Below, in pieces: positions 25,639 to 36,329 of a stretch of 64,000 bases of DNA (its first letter is position 1; the number at the start of each line of letters is the position of its first letter). The translations under genes and the position numbers were made by a program. The DNA lies in assembly GCA_907163375.1 (NCBI GenBank), contig CAJQUW010011522.1:160079-224078 (forward strand), written 5' to 3'. The notes beneath the pieces are model-generated. The model searched no databases. It worked only from the letters and a program-made list of their open reading frames with translations, and was not told the origin of the DNA. The stretch comes from Prostheceraeus crozeri. Lineage: Eukaryota > Platyhelminthes > Polycladida > Euryleptidae.

Positions 25639-25926
25639 CTATCTACTAGCGTTAAAGGATGGCTTAAATTTCAAAATGAATTTTCGTTCATGCCTTTCCC
25701 TCTCCGCTTTACATGCACTATGATGTAGTTGATACAATGGGAGCACCATGAATTTAGGGTCAGCAATATCTTTGGCACACCTAGATATGTGTTTGCTAGC
25801 ATTTCGTGGAGCACTCATGATGATTTACGTGCTGTCTATGAACAGTTATCCGGTTCTTTAGCTGATCGCCAGACTGCCCAATATAGAAATCCGAACAGCC
25901 ATTGCACTTGAGCAGATAAATGATAT
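25639..25926 (-). pseudogene. Penelope-like element, GIY-YIG endonuclease remnant
   Basis: Reading the minus strand from 25926 gives IIYLLKCNGCSDFYIGQSGD, then QLKNRITVHRQHVNHHECS, the N-terminal part of a PLE GIY-YIG domain with its C..C-style segment and YIG motif. After a frame change near 25800 the C-terminal part continues as SKHISRCAKDIADPKFMVLP and ends KFILKFKPSFNASR before a stop at 25639. At least one frameshift and stop codons upstream show that it is dead. The hammerhead and (TA)n run follow in the order expected for a PLE 3' end. No reverse transcriptase is recognisable upstream. Confidence 0.82.
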
Positions 25927-25929
25927 TTG

Positions 25930-26433
25930 ATGATTAGGCCTTATTTGTCGAATAACATTGAATAAGATTCTCCCGATTAGTATCTGCTTAATTTGGTTGT
26001 GCTTTCAATAAAGCGGATTTCCTTTGATTCAGTGAGTCATTCATCACTGTCCACAGAGCTTGCAGTAGAGCATTAATAGGTGCTCTTTCAATTGATACCA
26101 CTTCGGCCATCTGGGCAGACAGTGGTTTAGAGACATCATGAGGTCTTCAGTTCAAATTGCGACTGATGAACATGAGAGAATAGGTGGAGCGGTTTGACAG
26201 TCAACAGGAGAAGAACGCAAAAGCATCCACCATTCGTAGACTTTTCGAATCAATTAAGAATATCGTCAATTGCCACCAACTATGTTCGATGGTCACAATG
26301 AGACATCTGTCAAAGTCACTTAAAAAAGGAGAAGACTGCTTATTTCCACAACGATTGACCAAACCATGAAATTTGAACAAAAAGGTAATCAAAGGCTTGG
26401 TATTTATCACAGATTGCAGTAGGAAAAAGTGCT
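25930..26433. other. Eroded sequence upstream of the PLE relic
   Basis: The minus strand upstream of the GIY-YIG relic keeps short Lys/Pro-containing fragments that could be PLE linker, too decayed to claim. No other feature is seen. Confidence 0.35.
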
Positions 26434-26437
26434 TTAA

Positions 26438-27406
26438 CCCTCAGAGACCTGAGGGGGGGGGGTCCAGTGGACCCCGGAGCCACATTTTTCTATTTCATTT
26501 TTTACGCTAACGATACATCAACCACTCAAGCCCATACAAAATCATCATTTCTGACAGTGAATCTGCATGTGTTATTTCATTTCAATTGAATCAATAGAAG
26601 TATGCCAGATAGGCCAAGGGGGTCCATTGTACCCCCTTCAGGTCTCAGAAGGTGTAGAAATTCCATCACAAAATTTTTGTAATTAGATGAAAAATGATTT
26701 CGAACATGTCCACGATGGTGTATAAAGAGTAAAAGTCATTTATTCATTGTTTGCATTATGCTCGTAGATGTGCAATGTGTTTGAAGATCGCAAAATGTGA
26801 ATATTTTGCTTTCGCACATGATCTCGCGTGACTGGTTGGCCTATACGAACAACTCGACATAAATCGATGTCCGAAATGAAAGCTATCATTATATTCATAG
26901 TTGAGCACCAAAAACTGATTGATGATAAACTTTTCACAGCAGTAATGATAAGTTTGAGATCTCCACAGCTGTTTTTGGTTCTAGAAGTACAGCAATTTTG
27001 ACTCATTTTAGGTCTATTTCTGATAGCTTTGGATATATTTGAAGGAATGTACAAATGGAAGGGATTAGCTGCATGAATTAAATCAATTTCATCAAAATCA
27101 ACTATCTGAGGCTTTATGGTGACACAAAATATCGTAAAGCCACCTCCTAGTACAAAGGATGCTGTACTAAATGTGGTTGACTTACAAAAACACCATATTT
27201 TCGCACGTGTTTACTGAGAAGGCTGAAAGTCACTCAAGGGATTCGTTATACCGACCTGCTACACGCAAACGACATTGTTTTACTTAAAATCAACTTTCCT
27301 AATGTTCTGATATCGATTTAAGCAGGTAAACAAAGAATATGTTAAAGGGGTCCACTGGACCCCCCTCAGGTCTCACAGGGTGTGAAAAAGCTCAGGTCTC
27401 TGAGGG
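26438..27406. mobile_element. piggyBac-type MITE (CCCTCAGAGACC family), uninterrupted copy
   Basis: Perfect 16-bp terminal inverted repeats CCCTCAGAGACCTGAG begin at 26438 and end at 27406, each bordered by TTAA (26434-26437 and 27407-27410). TTAA target sites and CCC-starting ends define piggyBac elements. Inside each end is a palindromic GGGTCCAGTGGACCC-like motif (26460 and 27346 regions), with an extra internal copy at about 26618-26640. A minus frame of 104 codons (26740-27054) has no recognised domain. A homologous copy at 44653-48283 is split by another element. Confidence 0.88.
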
Positions 27407-27410
27407 TTAA

Positions 27411-28030
27411 GCGATTATATGATGTGCACATCGATGAAAACTGGTTTAAACAAAGTTTGAATAAATTATTTGTTCATGTCACAATGGTATCTGATCTATT
27501 TTTAAAAGGATATTCATTACCGGATATACCAAGTTGGTCATAAACGTCAACAGTCAATTCAAAGAGTATTTAGAACGCTACTCCAAGCAGAAAATATCAA
27601 GTAACTTGAGTTCCTCTGTACTAATACCTCAAACATGACATACATTGTCTGATACGCAGCTTTATATTCTTCGACAAGACACCGCGTAGATTCAAGAGGC
27701 TCAAATTAAAAAGTTTGAAGCAGCGGAATATTTGTTTGATTTCAAGCCATCCACCTTCATAATTTGTACTTTTGAAGATTGTTTCTTTAACTGCTGCAGT
27801 TTTATAACAAGTCATGCGAGTTTGTGAACCGTTTGCCATTATTCTGTTCTATCTAATATTAAAGATATCAATTGAATGTAGAATTCTGTAGAATTCTGAC
27901 TTTGCAGACTTAGCAGACTCTGACTTAAATGCCATTTTCATTTAAGCTTTGTGAAGCTCATTGGATTTGCATGCATTACAAAATGACGTCAAAGTCTGCT
28001 AACAATATAACACTAGCATTGATTTTTTGA
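27411..28030. other. No gene recognised
   Basis: Nothing beyond short chance frames. Confidence 0.4.
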
Positions 28031-28430
28031 GGGCAACAATGAATGATTGCTGTCCGATTTAAAGAAGGCCACAATGATATTGCTGAAGCGTCTAGCGCAG
28101 AATTGCATTGTTGCTGTGATTCATACGGAAGTCATAGGCTATGTTTCTATCATTTTTGCTCGATGGATGATGAAAAGAAACATCAAAGGACTCTATTTAA
28201 AAGGCGGTCAACAACGGTATCACTGTTGACCGCCTATTTTAATTGAATGCTATATCTACGAAACGGACAACAATGATATCATTGCTGTCCGAATTTTCTC
28301 AATGGAATCCAATGTCTAAGAAATCGGATCTCAATGATACTACACAGTAACAATGATATCATTGTTGTCCGTTGCTTAGTAATAGAATTCAAGTAAAATA
28401 AGCGGACAACAATGAAGATGGCGGCGCGTA
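28031..28430. repeat. Cluster of palindromic GGACAACAATGATATCATTGTTGTCC motifs, left part
   Basis: The block holds a plus-oriented copy of a segment (28043-28205) that recurs at 28796-28943 (inverted) and 28984-29131. Degenerate units then follow, separated by near-palindromes such as GGACAACAATGATATCATTG at 28264-28283 and AACAATGATATCATTGTTGT at 28349-28368, and AGGCGGTCAACA facing TGTTGACCGCCT at about 28201-28234. The units are 60-80 bp long and share TCTAAGAAATCGGA. It looks like several small MITEs or MITE ends stacked together. Confidence 0.75.
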
Positions 28431-28795
28431 GCGCCGGACGATTTAGGCTGTCATTTGAAAGGTAATATTATTATGCATTGTTACTGAAACTAAAATCTAT
28501 GACATCAAAAATCCAACATTTTGATCTGTAAAAGACTCAAATCTATGATAATTTTCTACAGAACCCATGCAGCTCAGAACATTAAAGTATGTAAAGCCTG
28601 AGATATCTACGAGTCCAAATTACAGGTCATAGGAATCACCTCAATGTCATTTTCACTGGGAGTGCGGAGATGGATGGTGAAATGCTCCTACCTCAATGGT
28701 ATTACATGGCAAATTAGAGACTTATAAACGACTTTCATAGAAAAATGACAGGTGAAGTATCGGCTGACAACCCTACTTACTCAGTAACAATGATG
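28431..28795. other. No gene recognised
   Basis: Spacer between two palindromic blocks. Nothing else is seen. Confidence 0.4.
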
Positions 28796-29131
28796 TCATC
28801 GTTGTCCGCCTTTTAAATAGAGTCTTTGTACATTTGTTTCAATCATCCAACGAGTAAAATGATGATTGATGGGAGCATAGCTTATGAGTTCCGCATGAAT
28901 CACAGCAACAATGTAATTGCGGTCCGATTTAAAGAGAGCCACAATCAACTTACAATCAGTGAGCGCTACGCCCTTCAGTATTATCATTGTGGCCTTCTTT
29001 AAATCAGACCGCAATTACATTGTTGCTGTGATCCTTGTCGAACTCATAAGCTATGCTCCCATCAATCATCATTTTACTCGATGGATGATTAAAGCAAATG
29101 TATAAAGACTCTATTTAAAAGACAGGCAACA
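28796..29131. repeat. Inverted repeat with about 148-bp arms
   Basis: The left arm (28796-28943) and right arm (28984-29131) are imperfect reverse complements sharing AAATAGAGTCTTT, ATGATGATTGATGGGAGCAT and AATTACATTGTTGCTGTGAT or their complements. The 40-bp loop contains GTGAGCGCTACGCCC. The left end carries the same ATCGTTGTCCGCC motif as the neighbouring palindrome cluster. Confidence 0.88.
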
Positions 29132-29136
29132 ACGTA

Positions 29137-29748
29137 GGAATACCATATGAGATTTCAAGGTAAGCAATGTACAAATCAGGCCGCATTAGCGGCCGACGTT
29201 TTGTTCATTACTTACCGAGAAATCTCATGTGGTATTTCCATCGTCTTCTTATATACATCTACATCTATCCATAGACTTCTTGTAACAGAACATTCTTCTG
29301 CAATTTAGAGGTCTATGATCTTAGCAGTAACTTCTATGTTATAAGTATTAAAAAATGATGGCAGGGTAATGCCATTGCTGCCTGCCGACAGCTAGCAGCA
29401 GTACAAACTGCCATTATTCCTATATCATTGTCTACTTATATTTATATCCGTGGTGCAATGATATAGGAATAATGACAGTTTTTACTGCTGCTAGCTGTCG
29501 GCAGGCAGCAATGGCATTACCGTGCCATCATTTTTTAATACTTGTAATATAGAAGTTACTGCTAAGATCATAGACTTCTAAATTGCAGAAGAATGTTCTG
29601 TTACAGGAAGTCTATGGATAGATGTAAATGTATATAAGAAGACGATGGAAATACCACATGAGATTTTGCGGTAAGTAATGGACAAGCGTCGGCCGCTAAC
29701 GCGGCCTGATTATTACATTGCTTACCTTGAAATCTCATATGGTATTCC
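29137..29748. repeat. 612-bp palindrome: arms of about 294 bp, 25-bp loop
   Basis: Left arm 29137-29430 and right arm 29456-29748 are near-perfect reverse complements with only scattered mismatches. Landmarks: GGAATACCATATGAGATTTC at the outer left faces GAAATCTCATATGGTATTCC at the outer right, and GACAGCTAGCAGCAGTA faces TACTGCTGCTAGCTGTC near the centre. Each arm also contains a shorter internal palindrome (GGCCGCATTAGCGGCC at about 29181). It has the form of a foldback element. No target duplication is obvious. Confidence 0.95.
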
Positions 29749-29779
29749 TGCATTGCACCATGGATTTACAAATAAAAGT

Positions 29780-29960
29780 AGACAATGATAATATCATTGC
29801 TGCCCGTCTTATATCTATTGAATTTTACAACCAAAAAGGTGGGCAAAATTGATAATCATTGTTGTCCGCTTATTTTGATTGAATACTATGTCTAAGAAAT
29901 CGGACCGCAATGATGCTACACAGTAGAAATGTAGGAAAAAGGCGGACAGCAATGCTATGA
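29780..29960. repeat. Cluster of palindromic motifs, right part
   Basis: Further degenerate units of the 28031-28430 type: GACAATGATAATATCATTGCTG at about 29792-29812, GATAATCATTGTTGTCCGC near 29851-29869, TCTAAGAAATCGGACCGCAA, and a closing GGCGGACAGCAATG at about 29941. They frame the 612-bp palindrome on its right. Confidence 0.7.
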
Positions 29961-30310
29961 ATGCACATGTAGATGTATGCTGATTGAGATTTCAAAAATG
30001 TCTTTCACATGGATAGATACAGTAGAGAAATCATCATTACGAGATACATTACATTGTTGCCTTTCTTTTTCCACCTTGTACCATAGCTCAATTACGCACA
30101 ATAGATGATTTATAGAATACTTGCATTATAGATCAATGACAAAGTTATGTGCAAAGTATGGCAATAGAATGACTGTTACTGCAAGTACTGATCTTTATGA
30201 TTATCAGCCGCACGGCAAGGCCAGGATAAATATATGCAGAGAAGTCTGTTGTGCAGTCCTTCAGCTTGTTCAGCCATTCTAGATATTTGAAGCTAGTTTG
30301 GGGCATTCCG

Positions 30311-30357
30311 AGCCGTACTGAAGAGCCCCTGTAGGGCGAAACGCAGCGTCTACGGCT
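30311..30357 (+). ncRNA. Type I hammerhead ribozyme, all stems intact
   Basis: All parts of a hammerhead are present in order. Stem I: AGCCGTA (30311-30317) pairs perfectly with TACGGCT (30351-30357). Core: CTGAAGA (30318-30324). Stem II: GCCC (30325-30328) with GGGC (30334-30337) and loop CTGTA. Core: GAAA (30338-30341). Stem III: ACG (30341-30343) with CGT (30347-30349) and loop CAG. The cleavage nucleotide is C at 30350. Every conserved core base is in place, so self-cleavage after 30350 is expected of an RNA from this strand. Such ribozymes occur in PLE termini and in animal retrozymes. No PLE coding sequence is visible within 1 kb, and there is no second hammerhead in direct orientation nearby. 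Confidence 0.9.
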
Positions 30358-30359
30358 GC

Positions 30360-31698
30360 CAAGGAATTGTTGTGCTTAAATTGTTCAAGTCTGTCCACAT
30401 CCTTCTATTTACTGCAAGTACTGGTATTGAGGTGAAATCACCATAGCTGCGCAACATATAGATGATTTAAATTTCAAAGAAATTGTTTAATAGTTCAGCT
30501 CATACAAGGTTCATTCATTTGCATGATCGATATCAGGGAGGTCGGATCTGGAGAAAAGCTCGAGACATCAACAGACAGCGCTTCAACGTGATTCATATCA
30601 ATATACCCCTCCAAATGCAATAAATGATGGTTATAATAGTTAACAAATGCTGCTTTTTGTAAGCACAATGTAGCAATATGGACTAAGTTGGAGTTCCGTA
30701 CACACATTTATATCGTTGACAAAATGACTTCGAATTTGTGATATTGAACGTCGGCCGAAGCATTTCTTCTCAACGTCAATATCAGCCCTATCCATGCTGG
30801 GTGTATGAAATAGAAATTATCTAGTAGTTCAATGATAAAGATTGATATTAATCTAATTGATTTCTATAAAAGTTTTTTGGCATTCTTATTAAACATTTTC
30901 TGCTTCTTCCTTATCGTCACATGCCTGAAGTCCACAAACTGGGTTGTCCCCTTCGGTTATCTATAATTCATGAGTTTTGCTTATCTTGTCCTACTACCTA
31001 AAGTCGCTCACGCTGTCCGAATTGAAGGGCAATGAGGATCTTTTGTCAAAACTCTGTTTTTCCATTTCAGTTGATATAATGTTGCAAACGTTTCTTAACT
31101 GTCGTTCTTGCTACTGGATCGGAAGATCAATCACTAGTCGATTAATTCGATAAATATCTAAATCCAGGAAAATTCAGTGTCAAAAATTGTAATGAAGAAT
31201 TTATAATAATTATAATTTCAATGAAATTAAGGAATTGAAATCACAAGCAATGTACGAATAATATAATTTGAAAGGAATTCAAGTATATCGAAAACTGTTA
31301 TTATCCCACGTTATTATCATGCATGTGTTCCGGTCATGTAGTTTCAACTTGTAATTCTCAATCTGCTAATTGCCAGATTTGCTCCATGACATTTCTCACC
31401 ATCTATTTTGAATTATAATGTAAATCATTCACCGCTAACGTCAACTGAGGTTGATCAGAATATCGAATCTGAATGGTGAAGATAATGATTTCAAGATTTT
31501 CTTGAAATTCAACCTCTAGAGCTGCTGTCACACTTGGGAGATGAGATTTAAGAGCCAGTCCAGACGCTGAAATACGTGGCTCGCATAATTTATCCAACAG
31601 TTTTGGTGCTTTTCAGCATTAGCATATTCAAGCATTATAGCCTACTGTACGAATGCATACATCCATGCATACATCCAATCAAAAGACGGACAGACGAC
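30360..31698. other. No gene recognised
   Basis: The sequence just after the hammerhead (AAGGAATTGTTGTG, then CACATCCTTCTA) may be the end of the element that carries it. The rest shows nothing. Confidence 0.4.
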
Positions 31699-33046
31699 AA
31701 CTCTTTCGCTACCAGTTTCTTTCTACGTGCTTGTGCCAGATTTTTTGGATAAATGGCTTAAAGCAACCTCCTCCCTAGTCCCGACAGTTTTAATCATACA
31801 TGCAAATATAATTTGGTTTTAGACGCCAGGATTGCTTTTCAAGAACTATAAAACAGCATGACGTTGCTTGAAAAATTTTAATGCAACGTCAATTTTTTGA
31901 AAAATTGGCATGCAAAGAAAGTCTTTTAGATGGAGATGAGGATGACAAAAACATTTTTTCGCCTTCGATTACAGGGTACACTGCAGACTGCACAGTTTCT
32001 GCCTTCTTCAACATGTTGGACAAGATGCTTGTTGCCTTGCAATCTCTCTGAAATATTTGCTCATCTTCTGGTCGTCTTGGTCGCCGATGAATTGGAAGCT
32101 TCAAAAGCTGCGTCCTCAAGTTTTCGAATCAAATTATGTTTGAATTTTCGCAGGCTTTGATGAAGAGAATTGTCTTGGCGTGAGAGACAGAAAAGAATGA
32201 TGCATACATTTGTTTGACGGATTTTCAGTAACCAGAAGGAAATACGTTTCCATCATTTCACAGTATTTCCCTGGAAATATCAATAATAAGCTTTGATCCA
32301 CTCGATCACAGCCATTCATTGACATATTGTAATCGTGGATAACTATAGGAATTGAAGCATAACTGCAATCAATATGACCGGGCTTCTTGTCAATCAGTCA
32401 GTACAGCGAATTCAGGACATTGGATACTGCTTTTCAGATTAGTTTTTGGCATGAATAGCCATGCCGTGATTGTCTGATGTAACAGAGAACGAAATACGCG
32501 TTATCTCGAACAGTCAGAGCAGCTAAGAAGAGTCTATTGGCGTAAGCCGCTGTGAGCTGCTTTCGGTACAAACCAATGCAATTCATGTGCCGGTACTTCT
32601 ATTCTTCCCCTCCCCACATTTCTGTTGTTGACATCCGGAAGTGTTGCATCGTCAACGATCTTCTCTTGCTCCTACTTGTTCTCACAAACGTGGCATAGCG
32701 TTGATCGTTGAGTGTTTAAAACTACTCTTATCTGACTTGTAGAACATTTACAGCCTCAGAATTAGACAACTGCTTGTCATTTGTCTTTAGACAACAATCA
32801 CACGAAGTTCATGATCACAGCTGTACCTTGTCTTCATCCAGATGAACCAATCCTTCATCCGAGGGTTCAAATAAGACTTCTCAGTGGTGCTGTACTGTCA
32901 CTCAGTGACAGATGAAGTCCATTCTAAACCCAATGTGACTAACTTGGCGAAATTTGATGATTTTGGAAAACTTGAAAAATGTAGTGGGAGGGAAGAATAG
33001 AAGTACCCATGAGCCGCTGTGAGCGGCTCGTGGTAGCGAAAGAGTT
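31699..33046 (-). mobile_element. piggyBac element relic with transposase C-terminus
   Basis: Perfect 16-bp inverted termini AACTCTTTCGCTACCA lie at 31699-31714 and 33031-33046. The right end abuts TTAA (33047-33050), the piggyBac target site; the left flank is CGAC, so the duplication has decayed or the left end was rearranged. The minus-strand transposase remnant inside ends about 170 bp from the left terminus. A second inverted pair (32586-32624 with 32966-33004, sharing ACTTCTATTCTTCCC) repeats the right subterminal region internally. Confidence 0.75.
31866..32420 (-). pseudogene. piggyBac transposase, C-terminal third, disrupted
   Basis: From 32395 downward the minus strand reads DKKPGHIDCSYASIPIVIHD, then YNMSMNGCDRVDQSLL. 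This matches the conserved piggyBac YN..M.GVDR.DQ region that holds the last catalytic Asp. It continues as KYCEMMETYFLLV and, in a second frame, as SLRKFKHNLIRKLEDAAFEA. After a stop and a frame change, ANISERLQGNKHLVQH then EEGRNCAVCS and RRRKNVF follow, with further Cys/His residues: the cysteine-rich zinc-binding domain at piggyBac C-termini. At least two frame changes and one internal stop make it non-functional. The first two catalytic Asp regions are not recognisable upstream. The enzyme cuts and pastes at TTAA. Confidence 0.85.
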
Positions 33047-33050
33047 TTAA

Positions 33051-36000
33051 TGCAGACTCAAAAACAAAACAAGTTGGTCTGCAATTATTTTAAGAACTCG
33101 ACTTTTCCAATGTGCGCAGCAATCGCATCGCATGCGTGCCAGTATTGATAACCGGGGATTCTATAGCATCTGGGTTCTTATAAAATTTCACTTGCACACT
33201 CCTGTCAAGTGTATAATTTCTCCGCATAACCTGCGAGTTGCGACAAAGAAAATTTCTTCTTTTTCTGAATATGATATTACTATTAATAAGAAATTAAAAA
33301 CGCGTCTTCGTTTCATTTCGTCTTGATTTTAATCAGTTTTGTGATTATCACGTAGTAAACAGATTAAATGTATATCGTCATCATTCTTAATGGGCCTACT
33401 TATTGTCTAAAACTCGAAATAGCATGTCATTCTTTTCAAGTTGCCGACGATGGTGTTGGCGTTGGTATTCAAGCTTGTGAATGGCATCATCTCGACAAAG
33501 TCTGACAGAAAGTTCTGCCATCACAACATGCATTAATGGTCTTGTTAGATGCCTTCAAGCGATGAGAATCTGCAGGATATTGTCATTCCTTCTCATTAAA
33601 GCAGAATATTGACATAAAGTGCAATTCCTAAGCTGCTCAATGCGGGTTTCATTCAATATCAACCAAGATCTTGCCCACAGGCTATCTCCACCTCTGCTCG
33701 AATTGTAATGACGTCAGAAAATGAGACTTAAATAAAGTGCTTTCTATTTCTTACTCAGATCGACGGAACACTTTGTGAAAGTCTCTCTCTCTCTCAAAAT
33801 TCAAAAAAATCAGAATTCAACATAATGGATAAATTTACAATGGTCACAAAGATTACAAGGGATGTGAATGAAACGAGAGATAGAACCACATTGCACCGTG
33901 GTGACTGTCTTCAATGAGATCGATGAGATTAATGTCTGTACTGACTAAACACAATGTTATAGAGCACATACGAATACATGGATGATTATACACACATAAT
34001 GATAGATGGATGATGCTACCAATGCGGCATACATGTGGAGGAGAGGAGACAAAGCACACATCATTGCATGGTATTATATCATGAATTAAGTTCACCTTAT
34101 TATACTAATAGTTTGCATTGTATTTAGTAATGATTTTATTGGCACATCACACTCCGCAGCAGATTGATAATTCCTATTTTTTGATCGGAGGAACGGATCT
34201 CTCTCTATCTCTCTCTCGAAATCTCAAAATCTCTCTCATAATTAAAAACTCTAAAAACTATCTCTCACTCCGTCCTTTCATGTCTTAACCACTTACGTGG
34301 ACAACGCTTTGTCTTCACTGATCCATCACAGAATATGATTGATCTTACAGCTGCGTACTGGAACGAATGAACGCTAATTTGTAATTGCTCATTGCATTAT
34401 ACAAATTTAGAAATAACTGTAGATGAATTTCCGGTTTCATTTGCTATAGTTCATTACGTACATAATGTTGCCTTCGCGATTCGGACGACTATTTTATTCA
34501 TGAATATGATGCGGCATAAATTCTTTTTCCAGAGTCCAAAGCATATAATTGGTTTGGTAGTGTACACTGCAAAATAATGTAAAGCAGTTACAAACTGTGC
34601 TAGACCGATTTACAGCACATGAATATCATGCACAGAGGACTTGTGTCACTTAGCCATGACATGTGATTGATTACAATTACAAATTACTCCATCTGCCTTC
34701 AGCTATATTTCAATTATTTTGCAAATACTTTAGATAATTGCCGGTATTCATTTTTTTCCTTCTCCCACCATTTCATTTTCTAGGCGGATATGCAAAGACA
34801 AATCACAATTGCTCACCGGAAAACAGACCACGCTTGTAGCATTGATATTGAATTAGCACTTTTTATTCTCATCCTCCCCCCCCACGCGCATTTTTGCTGT
34901 AGAAACTTTCATAACAAATGGATTGGATTGAGATTTCATGACTTTTAGATTTTAGGTATTTTTCAACTTTCTGAGAAATTTCGTCAAATTTATGTCAATG
35001 AAAGAGCTAGATCTAGCCTAGTTTTTTAAGAGATAGGTTCTAAGAATTCAGTTTTGTTTATGCTGTGTGCAAGTATAGATTGTATTCTAGCAATAAAACG
35101 TATATCTTGAAGTCTCAGCTGCCTGTATACCATATACATTATACTACAAAGCAATATACATGTACAGTCTATGTCTAAAATCATTGGACACCTGGAATCA
35201 AAGGCTATTGGCCTAGTAGAACCTAGTAGTATTTTCTTCTAATTCGAACCACATATGTAGAAAATTGTCATACTTCTTCGATATCTTTTGTTTCTTACTT
35301 GAATAAAGATTTTGCGATAGAAATAGATCATATTTAACAAATGTTATCTACTTATACAGTATAGTCGGACCTAGCTATCTAGTTTTACCTAGTTTAGGCC
35401 AATGATCTGCATGATGATTATTTCTTTCTTGTGAAGAAATTATTCTACAAATTATGAAGCTACATGTACAGCAAATCTACGATATTTATTAGCCACTGTA
35501 TAAGGTTCTAGGATTTTTCGTAAATAGAATTATACCACAGGTAATTAGTTAGTAGTATGTATAGGTTTGTGTAATTATTTTATGATGCAGAAATATAGTA
35601 TGTGCCATAATTTCATTATGCAACAATTTGAAGAATGTTCTATGCATGTATCCGAACAATGTCAATTTCATAGCATATGAAGGAACCAATTTGAAGAAGA
35701 AGAAATATTTCATGGCTTTTTACCAAAATATGATGCATGTACATGTACATAGTCATTTTAAATCGTTATCTATGGCACCAAAAATATTTTATCATGCTAA
35801 ACCAATATCACCATTCGAAATAGAATACCAAAATTGGGAAAACAGTATACTCTAAGGTTGATTTGCATGATTTATCAAAGGACAAATTAAGAAAAAATAA
35901 AAAAGATGAGAAAAAAATAATGTTTGAATTTTAAAATGCTATTTATCGCATCAAGACGAAAGCATTATCCAAAATGAATACCACCATTAGATTCAGAATA

Positions 36001-36111
36001 TCCGAATTGTATAAAATCCATAATATCAGGTCTCTTTGTTTGATAATGTAGGAATAATACTGGGGGCCCCCTTGGTCTGAGCTTGCGTCAAATAACTTGG
36101 TATGAATAGGG
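33051..36111. other. No gene recognised; CT-rich simple sequence
   Basis: CT-rich tracts lie at about 33782-33798 and 34198-34262. TCCCCCCCC followed by CGCGCATTTTTGCTGT at about 34876-34903 resembles the subterminal part of the 37394 MITE family and may be a fragment. No coding signature. Confidence 0.4.
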
Positions 36112-36325
36112 TTAACTACGAAACCGATGTACAAAACGAGAATTACAGAATGTACGAAAGCGCTAGTGTTCGGGCTCATACACTACGAAAGCGATTGGCT
36201 TTCCTATTGGATTATCTTTATTATTCAATAGGAAAGTCAATCGGTTTCGTAGTGTGTGAGCTCGAACAATAGCGCTTTGGTACATTCTGTTATTCTCGTT
36301 TTGTACATCGCTTTCGTAAGTAGCT
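36112..36325. repeat. Foldback: about 98-bp arms, 16-nt loop
   Basis: Left arm 36112-36209 and right arm 36226-36325 are reverse complements with few mismatches; TACAAAACGAGAAT faces ATTCTCGTTTTGTA and CTTTCCTATTG faces CAATAGGAAAG. The loop is AT-rich. The structure could be a MITE or give rise to a small-RNA precursor if transcribed. Confidence 0.88.
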
Positions 36326-36329
36326 TTGG

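Noticed and set aside
26740..27054. 104-codon frame in the piggyBac MITE as transposase
   Set aside because: I cannot find the catalytic Asp context or the Cys-rich tail, and the related copy at 44653-48283 does not clearly conserve the frame.
31889..32160. Plus-strand frame 31930-32160 as a gene
   Set aside because: It is antisense to the piggyBac transposase relic, which carries the recognisable motifs.
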